Positions 8,003 through 16,145 of a stretch of 44,247 nucleotides of DNA are shown here, piece by piece. Location of the stretch: the NCBI GenBank assembly GCA_002706205.1, contig PAKC01000092.1, positions 9,520 to 53,766 on the forward strand. Direction: 5' to 3'. The first letter of the stretch is position 1, and each line of letters starts with the position of its first letter. This DNA is from Halobacteriovoraceae bacterium (lineage in GTDB: Bacteria > Bdellovibrionota > Bacteriovoracia > Bacteriovoracales > Bacteriovoracaceae). Below the pieces are notes generated by a model that was not told the origin of the DNA, did not search any database, and saw only the letters and a program-made list of their open reading frames with translations. The position numbers and the translations under genes were made by a program.

Positions 8003-9202
8003 ATGTCTTCTAAAGAGATCTTTAAAATTATTCACACGTCAGACTGGCACCTTGGAAAAAAACTCTTTAAGGCCATAAGAGAAGAAGAGCATCAAGCCTT
8101 TTTAGACTGGCTTTATCAATATATTCAACAAAACGATATCAATCTTTTAATTATTGCTGGTGATATTTTTGATGTTCCAGGACCGCCTTATAGCGCACAA
8201 AAGATGCTCTATAATTTAGTTCACAAGATGGGGAAAATCAAAAACTTCCAAACAGTTATTATTACAGGCAATCACGACTCGCCGGCCTTATTTGAGGTGC
8301 CCAAGGCTTTTTTCGAAGAGCATAATTGTCATGTTTATACAAGACTCGAAAAAGACCTTACAAGACTAGAACATATAATCAGCTTTCAAGATCAAAAGAT
8401 TGCTTTAAAACTCCTGCCCTATTTCAGGAATTACGAGCTTTTAAATCAACTTGAGCAAAGAGGCTTGAAAAATGATCCAAGTGGCCTCAAGGTTTTTTTT
8501 AATGATTTTTTTTCGAGCTGGACTCAAGAGTCTCTAGACCATAAAATTTTAGTCGCTCATCATAGTTTTGGCGACTTTATGGCAACAGGCAGTGAACATG
8601 CCATCCATCTTTCAGGACTAAGCCATTTTCCCTTAGAATGGGTTCTGCCGCACTTTGATTACGTAGCACTCGGACATATTCATAAAAAACAAAAATTGAC
8701 ATCAAAAAAGCCTGTTTTATACTCAGGCTCTCCCCTTCCTCTACGTTTCAATGAATCAAACAACAAAAATATTATTGAAATTGATTTGACAAAAAAATCC
8801 CTAACATACAAAGAAGTTAATATCCCACTCATAAAAAGTCTCATACAAATAAAGACAAATACAGATTTTTTTATCGAAGATATTAAATCATTTCTTGCAA
8901 CAATAGATGATAATCATTATTACTATCTAGAAGTTCAAATGGAATTCACTCAAGCTGCATCAGGAATCGCTGATCATGTAAGGTCTCTTATCAAAAACCA
9001 TCCAGTCGAACTTTTATCCTTTATTCCTACACTGACACAAACAAATGAGAAAAAACTATCATATGGACAGATAAACGAATTAAATATTCAAGAACTCTTT
9101 GAAAACTACTACCAATATAAATATGATGGCAAAGAGGTTCCTTCTGATCTTAAAAAGAGTTTTCAAGAACTCTTAGATGAGGTTCATCGTGAAAATTCAT
9201 AA
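8003..9202 (+). CDS. sbcD: exonuclease SbcD (Mre11-type nuclease subunit)
   Basis: SbcD is the metal-dependent nuclease that, with the SbcC ATPase, cleaves hairpins and processes DNA ends. The 399-residue protein shows all calcineurin-like phosphoesterase motifs in order: HTSDWHLGKKL (residues 11-21), LIIAGDIFDVPGPP, VIITGNHDSP, VAHHSFGDF and VALGHIHKKQ. The C-terminal capping region contains YSGSPLPLRFNE. The ATG follows the ricT stop by two bases and is preceded by AAGGAT inside the ricT end, so it is in the same transcription unit. The 3' end overlaps sbcC by 14 nt when the GTG start of sbcC is used. Confidence 0.97.
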   Translation: MSSKEIFKIIHTSDWHLGKKLFKAIREEEHQAFLDWLYQYIQQNDINLLIIAGDIFDVPGPPYSAQKMLYNLVHKMGKIKNFQTVIITGNHDSPALFEVPKAFFEEHNCHVYTRLEKDLTRLEHIISFQDQKIALKLLPYFRNYELLNQLEQRGLKNDPSGLKVFFNDFFSSWTQESLDHKILVAHHSFGDFMATGSEHAIHLSGLSHFPLEWVLPHFDYVALGHIHKKQKLTSKKPVLYSGSPLPLRFNESNNKNIIEIDLTKKSLTYKEVNIPLIKSLIQIKTNTDFFIEDIKSFLATIDDNHYYYLEVQMEFTQAASGIADHVRSLIKNHPVELLSFIPTLTQTNEKKLSYGQINELNIQELFENYYQYKYDGKEVPSDLKKSFQELLDEVHRENS

Positions 9203-12200
9203 TTTAAGTATAAAAAATATGGCCTCACTTGATGGTGAGCATGAAATAAATTTTGATAAAATCATGCAAGATTCGCATCTATTTGCCATCACGGGCCAAA
9301 CAGGTGCTGGAAAGTCCACAATTCTCAATTGTATCTCTCTTGCTCTTTATGGCAAAGTTTACAAAAAAAATTCAACAGGGTTTGACTTTATTACGCTAGG
9401 AAAGCCAGAAGGAGAAGTGTCATTAATTTTTAGTTCATCAGGGAAAAAATATAAGGCCAATTGGAAACAAAGAATAGCAAAAAAAAATGGAGAGCCTCTC
9501 AAAAACCCAGAACTCAAACGACAAATATTCGTTCTAGAAAGCTCATCAGAAAAAGCAATCGATACCCCCATAGAAGAAATTACAAATCTCACCTATACTC
9601 AGTTTTGTAAAACGACAATCCTTAATCAAGGACAGTTTTCCAAGTTCCTAACAAGTAACTTCACTCAAAGAAAAGAAATACTTGAAAAGTTTTATCAAGG
9701 AGACGATTTAAATCTTATTTCGAATGTTTTAAAAGAAAAAATAAAACGCCAAGTTCAACTTAAAGACGAAAAATCGAATCTTATTGAGGGCCTTACTCAG
9801 TCCTTTAACAAAAAAGTATTAACAAAACAAGAGCTTACAAGTCTTGAAAATGAACTTCAGCACTATTCAAAAGATGAAAAACAAATTGTTCAATTAAAAA
9901 AATATCTTAAAGAAACAATAGAAGCACTTCAGTTAATCAAAAAAAATCAAGAGAAAAAAAATTACTTAAAAGAACAAATCACAAGCATAAATCGCAAGCT
10001 AAACGAGGCGTTGGATCAACTCAATATTTATACAAAAAAATCTTTTCAAATAAAAGACAACTTTGCCAATAAAAAGCCTCTTTTACTGGAATCACTCACC
10101 AAATTAGAGGAAAAAAAGCAATATCAGGCTCAAAGCCAAGAACTTACAGCTGAACGACAAGAATCAATCAACCAACTTAAAAATGTGACAAGTAAGATCA
10201 CTCAAATTCAAAGTCAAAAAAATGAGATTCAGCACCAACAAGAAAAGCTCAAAGCAAAGTCAAAAACTTTGCAATCTCCTAAGCTCAAAAGTTTTGATAA
10301 ATATTATGATATGATGATGAACTATTATTCTGATCGAGACTTGGCCCAAAATAATCTTAATCACACATTGCAACAGCTAAAGTCACGAGAAAACAAACTA
10401 AGTGAACTCTCTTCTCATATAGAAACGATTCAAAAAAAATTTGAAATTTTAAGCAACAAAGACCTCACTAATAAAGCTCAAGACCTAGAGCAAAAAATCA
10501 AATTACTAGAACAAACAACATATCAATACTCTCAACTCAATATGGAAGAAGAAAAGAACAAAAGCCTTCTCGATGAGTTAAAAGTAAATCTCACGCAAAT
10601 AGATAAAGAATTAAATCTAACTCAAGAAGAACTCAATACACTAAAAATAAATAAGACTAAAAAGACAAAAGAATTAGAGAAGTTTAAGCTCGACGCTGCA
10701 ATACACCTGTGTCAAAAAACCTCTCAAGAACAAGGTAACTGCGTTGTCTGCCACAGTGATAAACAGCTTTCCACTAGTCATTTTTCTCCCCACGAATCTG
10801 AAGATCATAATCTAACAAATGAGCTCAAGTTACTAGAAGAGAGAGAAGCATCCTTACAAAAACAATACTTACAATGGGAAGTAAAAAAGACAACAACAAA
10901 AGATCAATTTAGTAAAGCGCAACAAAATCAACAAAAAATGATTAAAGCTAAAAATTCTTTAATAGAAAAACTTAAAGAACAAATAGCGCACAAAATTTCA
11001 CTTAGTGACTCCGACCTCAAAAAGACTCTCTTAGTTCTAGAAGAAGAGCGAGATATCATTCTAGATCAAACGCAGCAAAAAAATATTTTAACGGAACAAC
11101 TTAGATCAAAAAAACAAGACCAAACAGAACTCTCCGAAGAGGTCACATCACTAAGAAAAAACAAAGTTGTTTTACAGCAAAAGCTCGACAATCTACAGCA
11201 AAATAAAGACCATCAAATAAAAGATTATCAAGCTTTCTCTTATATCCAAACTGTTCAGGATTTAAAAGACAACAAAGAAATGATCCAACATTTTCTCGAT
11301 CTAGACTCTAACTCTATGCTCTTAAATATCGAGTTAAAAAGCCTTAATCAAAATAAAGAAGAACTAGAGTCCTTACAGCAAAAAATTGATTTCAAAAAGC
11401 AAAATATCGAAGACAAAATAAAACAGCTGACTGTCTTTTTGCAAAATAATACATCGACAGGTGACCCAAAAAGAGAAATGGAACAATGGGAAAATGAAAT
11501 AAAAGAAATAGACTCAAAAGTAGTAAATATTAAAGATCAAATAAAAATTTATGAAATTGAATATGCCCAACTCAAAAGCAAACTTGAAAGTACCTTAGAG
11601 CAATTAGAACAAACAGAACTCCTTAAAAAAAGTTATATCTATGAACTTTTTGAAGTGACAAAGACCCCTCCTTTATGTCTTCAAACCAATCCACAACAGT
11701 TTAGCTCCCTAGAAAAAATTTTTTCTAAGCTAATAAATATGGATGAAAACAAAACTGATTTGAATATATTAGAATTAACATTTCAAGAAATTTCACAACA
11801 AGTAGAAATTTTTAATAAATTAATTAGAGAAAAAGAAAAAAACTATCTCGAGCAACTTGGTTATTATAAACAAAAAAAGCAAACGGAAGAAAAAATAAAA
11901 ATTTTTAATTCTGAATTGACGCTTATTAATGAAAAGCTGGCAAAATTAGATGAGCTTTATCAAGTCATAGGTAAAGATGAGTTTCGAAATTATGTTTTAT
12001 CGACTATTGAAAACTTACTACTAGAACAAACAAATACAGAACTTAAGATTTTATGCCAAGGCCGATATGGATTAAGTCAAACAAATAAAGCTCATAAGAT
12101 GGCCTCTGAGTTTGTCATTGTTGATTATTTTCATGATGCCAAAATGAGAAAGATATCGACATTATCAGGTGGAGAAACATTTTTAGTCTCGTTAGCAATG

Positions 12201-12449
12201 GCCATGGCCTTAGCAGAACTTACCAGAGGCTCTACCCAAATTGACTCCCTATTTATTGATGAAGGCTTTGGTACTTTAGATGAAGAAGCTATTGACGAAG
12301 TCTATCAGTTATTACAAGTCATTCAAAATACAGGCAAGCAAATTGGGATTATTTCCCATGTCAAAGACTTAACTACTCGAATTCCAATTAATATTCATCT
12401 GGCCAAAAGCACAGAGGGCCATTCAAAGATTTCTGTAGTACAGAACTAA
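9189..12449 (+). CDS. sbcC: exonuclease SbcC (Rad50-type ATPase subunit)
   Basis: SbcC is the SMC/Rad50-like ATPase partner of SbcD. Walker A is ITGQTGAGKST (about residues 34-44), followed by a Q-loop region and two long coiled-coil arms rich in Lys, Glu and Gln. At the apex is a zinc hook CVVC (C518 and C521). The C-terminal lobe has the ABC signature LSGGETFLVSLAMAMALAEL, Walker B SLFIDEGFGTLDEEA and the H-loop IISHV. I prefer GTG 9189 (MKIHNLSIKNMASLDGE, giving 1086 residues) over the ATG at 9177. GATGAGGT lies five bases before this GTG, and family members begin MKI. The start lies inside the sbcD end, giving tight coupling. Length is about 40 residues above E. coli SbcC (1048), in the arms. 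Confidence 0.97.
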   Translation: MKIHNLSIKNMASLDGEHEINFDKIMQDSHLFAITGQTGAGKSTILNCISLALYGKVYKKNSTGFDFITLGKPEGEVSLIFSSSGKKYKANWKQRIAKKNGEPLKNPELKRQIFVLESSSEKAIDTPIEEITNLTYTQFCKTTILNQGQFSKFLTSNFTQRKEILEKFYQGDDLNLISNVLKEKIKRQVQLKDEKSNLIEGLTQSFNKKVLTKQELTSLENELQHYSKDEKQIVQLKKYLKETIEALQLIKKNQEKKNYLKEQITSINRKLNEALDQLNIYTKKSFQIKDNFANKKPLLLESLTKLEEKKQYQAQSQELTAERQESINQLKNVTSKITQIQSQKNEIQHQQEKLKAKSKTLQSPKLKSFDKYYDMMMNYYSDRDLAQNNLNHTLQQLKSRENKLSELSSHIETIQKKFEILSNKDLTNKAQDLEQKIKLLEQTTYQYSQLNMEEEKNKSLLDELKVNLTQIDKELNLTQEELNTLKINKTKKTKELEKFKLDAAIHLCQKTSQEQGNCVVCHSDKQLSTSHFSPHESEDHNLTNELKLLEEREASLQKQYLQWEVKKTTTKDQFSKAQQNQQKMIKAKNSLIEKLKEQIAHKISLSDSDLKKTLLVLEEERDIILDQTQQKNILTEQLRSKKQDQTELSEEVTSLRKNKVVLQQKLDNLQQNKDHQIKDYQAFSYIQTVQDLKDNKEMIQHFLDLDSNSMLLNIELKSLNQNKEELESLQQKIDFKKQNIEDKIKQLTVFLQNNTSTGDPKREMEQWENEIKEIDSKVVNIKDQIKIYEIEYAQLKSKLESTLEQLEQTELLKKSYIYELFEVTKTPPLCLQTNPQQFSSLEKIFSKLINMDENKTDLNILELTFQEISQQVEIFNKLIREKEKNYLEQLGYYKQKKQTEEKIKIFNSELTLINEKLAKLDELYQVIGKDEFRNYVLSTIENLLLEQTNTELKILCQGRYGLSQTNKAHKMASEFVIVDYFHDAKMRKISTLSGGETFLVSLAMAMALAELTRGSTQIDSLFIDEGFGTLDEEAIDEVYQLLQVIQNTGKQIGIISHVKDLTTRIPINIHLAKSTEGHSKISVVQN

Positions 12450-12466
12450 CCTATTAAAATTCAGCT

Positions 12467-12494
12467 TTGAGATAAAAATTTTATAAAGTATAAT
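12467..12494 (+). promoter_or_regulatory. alternative sigma-70-like promoter upstream of cheX
   Basis: TTGAGA (12467-12472), 16 nt, TATAAT (12489-12494). It overlaps the sigma-28-type element at 12484-12511. Dual control is possible, or one of the two is chance in AT-rich sequence. Confidence 0.35.
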
Positions 12495-12511
12495 AACAAA
12501 ATATTCGATAA
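12484..12511 (+). promoter_or_regulatory. sigma-28 (FliA)-type promoter of cheX
   Basis: TAAAGTAT (12484-12491), 12 nt, TTCGATAA (12504-12511), about 38 nt before the cheX ATG at 12550. Spacing and core are the same as at the GYF, cheY and chemoreceptor-remnant loci. The chemotaxis gene downstream supports it. Confidence 0.6.
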
Positions 12512-12549
12512 TGATTTTGTTACTAATCTCAATTAAAGGTTTAATTATT

Positions 12550-13065
12550 ATGAGTGATAATTATTTTGTAAAATTTTCCAAACCATTTTTAGATGCCCTT
12601 TCTGAAACATTTGAAATGATGGTTCAAACAAAGATTTCAGCTCACTCTCCTAAAATTAAGACAAATAATGTTGCTCACGGTGATATAACTGCTCTCATTG
12701 GGATGAATGGAAAAGTCGAAAGAGACGGCCAAGAAAAAGACTTTAAAGGCTTAATGGCCATATCATGGCCTGAAGATATGTATGTTAAACTTGCCGGTAG
12801 AATGTTATTTGAAGAATATACAGAATACTGTGAAGATATTGCTGACTCCGGAGCAGAGATATGTAACATCGTCATGGGAAATGCAAAGAATGGGTTAACT
12901 CCCTTAGGCTATAAAATAGATATGGCCACACCGAGTACCGTCAGAGGTAAAAATCACGAAATTAAATATCCTGCCAAAACAACAGTTGTTGAAATTACTT
13001 TATCTTGTGATTTAGGAGATTTTTCTTTAGAGCTATGTTATCAAGAACATGCTATTAATAGCTAG
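12550..13065 (+). CDS. cheX: CheX-family CheY-P phosphatase
   Basis: CheX dephosphorylates phospho-CheY to end the motor signal. The 171-residue protein has the family catalytic motif ExxN in SGAEICNIVMGNAKNGL (E103 and N106). It also has the typical first strand GDITALIGMNGK and the late strand VVEITLSCDLGDFSLELCY. The track start at 12511 adds 13 unsupported hydrophobic residues. ATG 12550 has AAAGGT nine bases upstream and gives the usual N-terminus. A sigma-28-type promoter precedes it. It converges with the HD-GYP gene; the two TAG stops abut in a GCTAGC palindrome. cheY lies 1.1 kb away. Confidence 0.9.
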   Translation: MSDNYFVKFSKPFLDALSETFEMMVQTKISAHSPKIKTNNVAHGDITALIGMNGKVERDGQEKDFKGLMAISWPEDMYVKLAGRMLFEEYTEYCEDIADSGAEICNIVMGNAKNGLTPLGYKIDMATPSTVRGKNHEIKYPAKTTVVEITLSCDLGDFSLELCYQEHAINS

Positions 13066-14019
13066 CTAAAGACCTGCTTTTTTAACAAAAGCTTTAAATT
13101 TTTTCATAATATCAAGTTCGTAATTTCCTAATTGATTCATATTAAAATCATCTAAGACCTCTGCCCGCGTTTTACCCAAACAAGTTACTTCTCGATCATA
13201 AAAAGCACAAATAGACATCACCTCTTGGGCAGGTGTAAGCTGAGTTAATTTATTTGGAAATCCATTTCCATTTTTTTTCTCTTCATGGCTTAAAACCAGA
13301 TCAATAACTTCTTTGCTGGCAAAATCTTTATCTTGTAAAATTACGCTACCAACCTTAGGATGCTCTTTATACTCTGTCAGCTCAGCGGCCTCCATCTCTT
13401 TCATCGGTTTAAAAAATAAGGCTTTCTTCTGCTCATCATATTGAGAATAAGCAATATCATGAAAAAGACCCGCAACGCCTAAAAATTCGACTAAAGATTT
13501 ATCTAACTTTAAATACTCTGCAAAACTTATGCATAACGAAGAAGTATTTACCGAATGTCGTTGCATGAGGGCATCATTGGACTTGCTTTCTTCATCAATT
13601 TTATGATCAAAAATTCCTCGCAATAATTCATCACTTTGCCCCAACACATTAATCAGATTAGTTGCAGTATTTTGAGCAGCATCGTAAGATTTTTTAGAGT
13701 GTGGATCTTCATAAATTCTTTCAGCCGTTGCTTCTCCCGCGCCAATAACCAGCGAAGACTTCTCCTCCAAACTGGTACTCTCATCATTAATCGCTTCACT
13801 TAAACAGCGGTCAATATAAGCCTGATAAGAACTTTCCGCACTCTCCTGTATAAAAAGTTTACGGACCTTTTTACCTTTTAAATACTTGATTCTATGGGCT
13901 TCAATATCATCACTTCCTCTGGCATATAATAGCACTTTATGAGGGAGTTGAATATAAACATCAAAACCTAATTGGATATCACTCTTTAAAGTTGATACTC
14001 TTATTGGAAGAAATCCCAT
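13066..14019 (-). CDS. HD-GYP-like domain protein
   Basis: HD-GYP proteins hydrolyse cyclic di-GMP. This 317-residue protein has an N-terminal domain (about 1-75) of a type I cannot name. A linker and then an HD-type domain from about 150 follow. The expected ligands are present: H155 (RHSVNTS), H187-D188 (LFHDIA), H220 (EHPKVG), H245-E246 and a late D in AFYDRE. The signature region reads HEEKKNGNGFPNKL, so the canonical HHE-DGSGYP has drifted: first H to S, GYP to GFP, and no Lys after HD. It may still bind metal, but activity on c-di-GMP is uncertain. AAAGG precedes the ATG. It lies between cheX and cheY on the opposite strand. It resembles the more decayed HD-GYP protein at 15120-16145 in domain order. 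Confidence 0.8.
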   Translation of the reverse strand: MGFLPIRVSTLKSDIQLGFDVYIQLPHKVLLYARGSDDIEAHRIKYLKGKKVRKLFIQESAESSYQAYIDRCLSEAINDESTSLEEKSSLVIGAGEATAERIYEDPHSKKSYDAAQNTATNLINVLGQSDELLRGIFDHKIDEESKSNDALMQRHSVNTSSLCISFAEYLKLDKSLVEFLGVAGLFHDIAYSQYDEQKKALFFKPMKEMEAAELTEYKEHPKVGSVILQDKDFASKEVIDLVLSHEEKKNGNGFPNKLTQLTPAQEVMSICAFYDREVTCLGKTRAEVLDDFNMNQLGNYELDIMKKFKAFVKKAGL

Positions 14020-14111
14020 TTTAATTATCCTTTGATTAATTAAGTATAATATTTATCCTTGGCATAATAAAGAAATTATTGAATGACCACTAAACTCCAG
14101 TAATTTTTTAT

Positions 14112-14139
14112 TAAAATTTAATAGGTTCTTTTCCGATAA
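14112..14139 (+). promoter_or_regulatory. sigma-28 (FliA)-type promoter of cheY
   Basis: TAAAATTT (14112-14119), 12 nt, TCCGATAA (14132-14139), 44 nt before the cheY ATG. Seven of eight bases match the family consensus in each half (TAAAGTTT, GCCGATAA). It is the best match of the four sites in the window. Confidence 0.7.
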
Positions 14140-14183
14140 TATTATAAAATAAAGCATAACTTTTTATTCAGGAGCTAGAAATT

Positions 14184-14582
14184 ATGGCCTTTAACCCTAA
14201 ACAAAAGATACTAATCATAGATGATATGAGCACGATGAGAAAAATCATCAAAAACATGCTCGGGAAAATGGGATGTAACGATCTCCACGAAGCAGATGAC
14301 GGAGCCCCAGCTTGGGAAATGATCCAACAGGCCCATGAAGCAGGAAAGCCTTTTGAATTTATTGTATCAGACTGGAACATGCCAGGCTTAACAGGTCTAG
14401 ATCTCTTAAAAAATCTCCGTGCAGATGAACGCTTTAAAAAGCTCCCCTTTTTAATGATTACAGCTGAGGCTGAACAAGCAAATGTCATTATTGCTGTTAA
14501 GGCAGGTGTAAGTAATTTTATTGTTAAACCTTTTTCAATTGTTACTCTTAAAGAAAAAATTGATAAAATTTTTCCAGGATAA
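14184..14582 (+). CDS. cheY: chemotaxis response regulator CheY
   Basis: A stand-alone 132-residue receiver domain of CheY type; phospho-CheY binds the flagellar switch to change rotation. Acidic pocket D13-D14 (IIDDMSTMRK), phospho-acceptor D63 (VSDWNMPGLTGLDLL), T93 (MITAEAE) and K115 (VKPF) are all present. The DDMSTMRKIIKNML start and the WNMPGLTGLDLL stretch are close to E. coli CheY. AGGAG lies upstream of the ATG, preceded by a strong sigma-28-like promoter. Five bases separate it from the 168-residue gene downstream, so the two are co-transcribed. No CheA, CheW or flagellar switch gene is in this window. Confidence 0.95.
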   Translation: MAFNPKQKILIIDDMSTMRKIIKNMLGKMGCNDLHEADDGAPAWEMIQQAHEAGKPFEFIVSDWNMPGLTGLDLLKNLRADERFKKLPFLMITAEAEQANVIIAVKAGVSNFIVKPFSIVTLKEKIDKIFPG

Positions 14583-14587
14583 ACTTT

Positions 14588-15094
14588 ATGTCTATGCTAC
14601 AAGATCCAGAGATGGCCGAAATTGTCGATGACTTTTGCAAAGAGTCTGAAAAAATCTATGAGCAGTTAGAAGAAATGCTAGAAGACTATGAAGAAACAAA
14701 AGACCCAAAAAAATTAGAAGAATTTGGTCAAGTCATAGATCGAATTATGGGAGCTGCAAAGTCTGTTGATGCTGTTCAAACTGGAGTTTATTGTGAATTA
14801 GGAAAAACGATTAGCTACAAGGCCAGTCAATCTATGGACAAGGCTTTATTGGATATTGTTGTTGCTGTACTTTTTGACACAGTTGAAATTTTACAAGTCA
14901 TGAATAAAAATATCGAAAAAATAAAAGAAGAAAAAGTTTCAGGTATTAATTTAGAAACTTTTTCTACAAGATTAAGATGGTTAGCAGACAAGTTTAAAGA
15001 TATTCAAAGATCTTCTGTTGCAATTGGAGCTAACGAAAAACAACTTGGTGATCAAAAATCTATTGATGATCTCTTAAGTGATCTAGGACTCTAA
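14588..15094 (+). CDS. CheY-operon helical protein with CheZ-like C-terminal peptide
   Basis: A 168-residue, almost entirely helical protein whose family I do not recognise with certainty. Residues 10-65 resemble a CheA-type histidine phosphotransfer helix pair (FCKESEKIYEQLEEML, then VIDRIMGAAKSVDA against AAHTLKGSAG), but the phospho-histidine is replaced by Asp. The same segment reads FGQVIDRIM, close to the CheZ active-site helix TGQVIKRMM with catalytic Gln, here Q48 with Glu at the -4 position where CheZ has Asp. The last residues, DQKSIDDLLSDLGL, closely match the E. coli CheZ C-terminus DQVDDLLDSLGF, the peptide that docks on CheY. It is translated 5 nt after cheY, with AGGAT upstream. 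Inference: a CheY-binding protein, perhaps a short divergent CheZ-like phosphatase. An inactive Hpt scaffold is the alternative. Confidence 0.7.
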   Translation: MSMLQDPEMAEIVDDFCKESEKIYEQLEEMLEDYEETKDPKKLEEFGQVIDRIMGAAKSVDAVQTGVYCELGKTISYKASQSMDKALLDIVVAVLFDTVEILQVMNKNIEKIKEEKVSGINLETFSTRLRWLADKFKDIQRSSVAIGANEKQLGDQKSIDDLLSDLGL

Positions 15095-15112
15095 GGCTTG
15101 ACATAAAATGCG

Positions 15113-15137
15113 GCTATCATTATAGCTGATCTTTTTT
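15113..15137 (+). terminator. weak terminator-like hairpin after the cheY operon
   Basis: GCTAT (15113-15117), loop CATT, ATAGC (15122-15126), followed by TGATC and a run of six T (15132-15137). It overlaps the 3' end of the convergent HD-GYP-like gene. The short stem keeps confidence low. Confidence 0.35.
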
Positions 15138-16145
15138 AGCAAGGTCTTTTTCCAAATCATTAAGTAAGAAGCTGCCCAAACTTTCAAGTAGCCTTGGAGG
15201 AAAATTCACATTGACTCCTTCAGCGCTTACACCTTTATGGAATAACTCTATTGTTTTGATAAGGTCGGTCTTTCGTCCATTAATTTTTCCACTAGAATAC
15301 ATAATAATTTGATCTGAGAGATTTACTATAAAAGAAAGATAAGCGATATGATCTTCTTTTTTTTGTCTTGGAAAGCCAGAACCATCAGTTTGTTCGTGCT
15401 GTTCCAAAATAATTCTTTTTATCTCTGTTGGAAACTCATATCCGATCTTAGAAAGAATATAAATACTTAACATAGGATGTTTTAAGTAGATATTATGATT
15501 TTCTAAGTCTGCATAATTTTTAAAAAGTTCTGTACTCAAAACGCTCAAACCAAAGTCTTTCATTAAAGAGGCCATAATAATAGCGACCAATTTTTCTCGA
15601 TCTGTAATTTTGTTTTGACGAGCAAGAAAAAAAGCAAAAGCAGCTACTCGTACAGGGAGCATATCTCTAGAGAATGTTTTATCAACAACTTCTGTACACA
15701 TTGATGTTAAATCTGACTCATACAAAGGATAACACATAACTTCACTTTTTACTCTCTCAATAAGAGGCAAAAAATCATTTGTTTTTGCTATTGTTTGTAA
15801 TATTTTTTTTAACAGAAACTTTTCTTTTGCTTTCTCTTCATATTTCTTCAATCTCGATTCTTGTAAATTGAACATTTTAAAATAAAAAGCATTAAGCTCC
15901 ATTAACTCATCATGACTTACATTTGTCTCATAATGAAAATCATCTTTATCATCTTTATAAAGCTGTAGATAAGCCCCCTTTGCTTCAAGTTCAAGCCACG
16001 ACTCTTTAAGTTCACCAGTTAAAGGTGAATTAGCATATAAGGCCACTATTCGATGTTCACGCATTTTATCAAAGAGAAAGATATTAAATGAGTAAACTCG
16101 ATCCAATTCAAAAAAGTCGGATTTTAACTTGTAAAAAGAAATCAT
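15120..16145 (-). CDS. degenerate HD-GYP domain protein
   Basis: A 341-residue protein with an unnamed N-terminal domain (about 1-95), a short coiled coil (96-112) and a C-terminal HD-GYP-like domain. The signature region EQHEQTDGSGFP (248-259) and LKHPMLSIYIL (H223) are kept, and NLSDQ supplies the late Asp. The HD pair has become KD at 196-197 (SLMKDFGL), and the first ligand His is missing near residue 164. Without these ligands it is unlikely to be an active c-di-GMP phosphodiesterase. A binding or scaffold role is more likely. Its ATG abuts the stop of the 780-residue gene (TAAATG), so they form one coupled unit. Its domain order is the same as in the HD-GYP protein at 13066-14019, which keeps the ligands. 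Confidence 0.78.
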   Translation of the reverse strand: MISFYKLKSDFFELDRVYSFNIFLFDKMREHRIVALYANSPLTGELKESWLELEAKGAYLQLYKDDKDDFHYETNVSHDELMELNAFYFKMFNLQESRLKKYEEKAKEKFLLKKILQTIAKTNDFLPLIERVKSEVMCYPLYESDLTSMCTEVVDKTFSRDMLPVRVAAFAFFLARQNKITDREKLVAIIMASLMKDFGLSVLSTELFKNYADLENHNIYLKHPMLSIYILSKIGYEFPTEIKRIILEQHEQTDGSGFPRQKKEDHIAYLSFIVNLSDQIIMYSSGKINGRKTDLIKTIELFHKGVSAEGVNVNFPPRLLESLGSFLLNDLEKDLAKKDQL

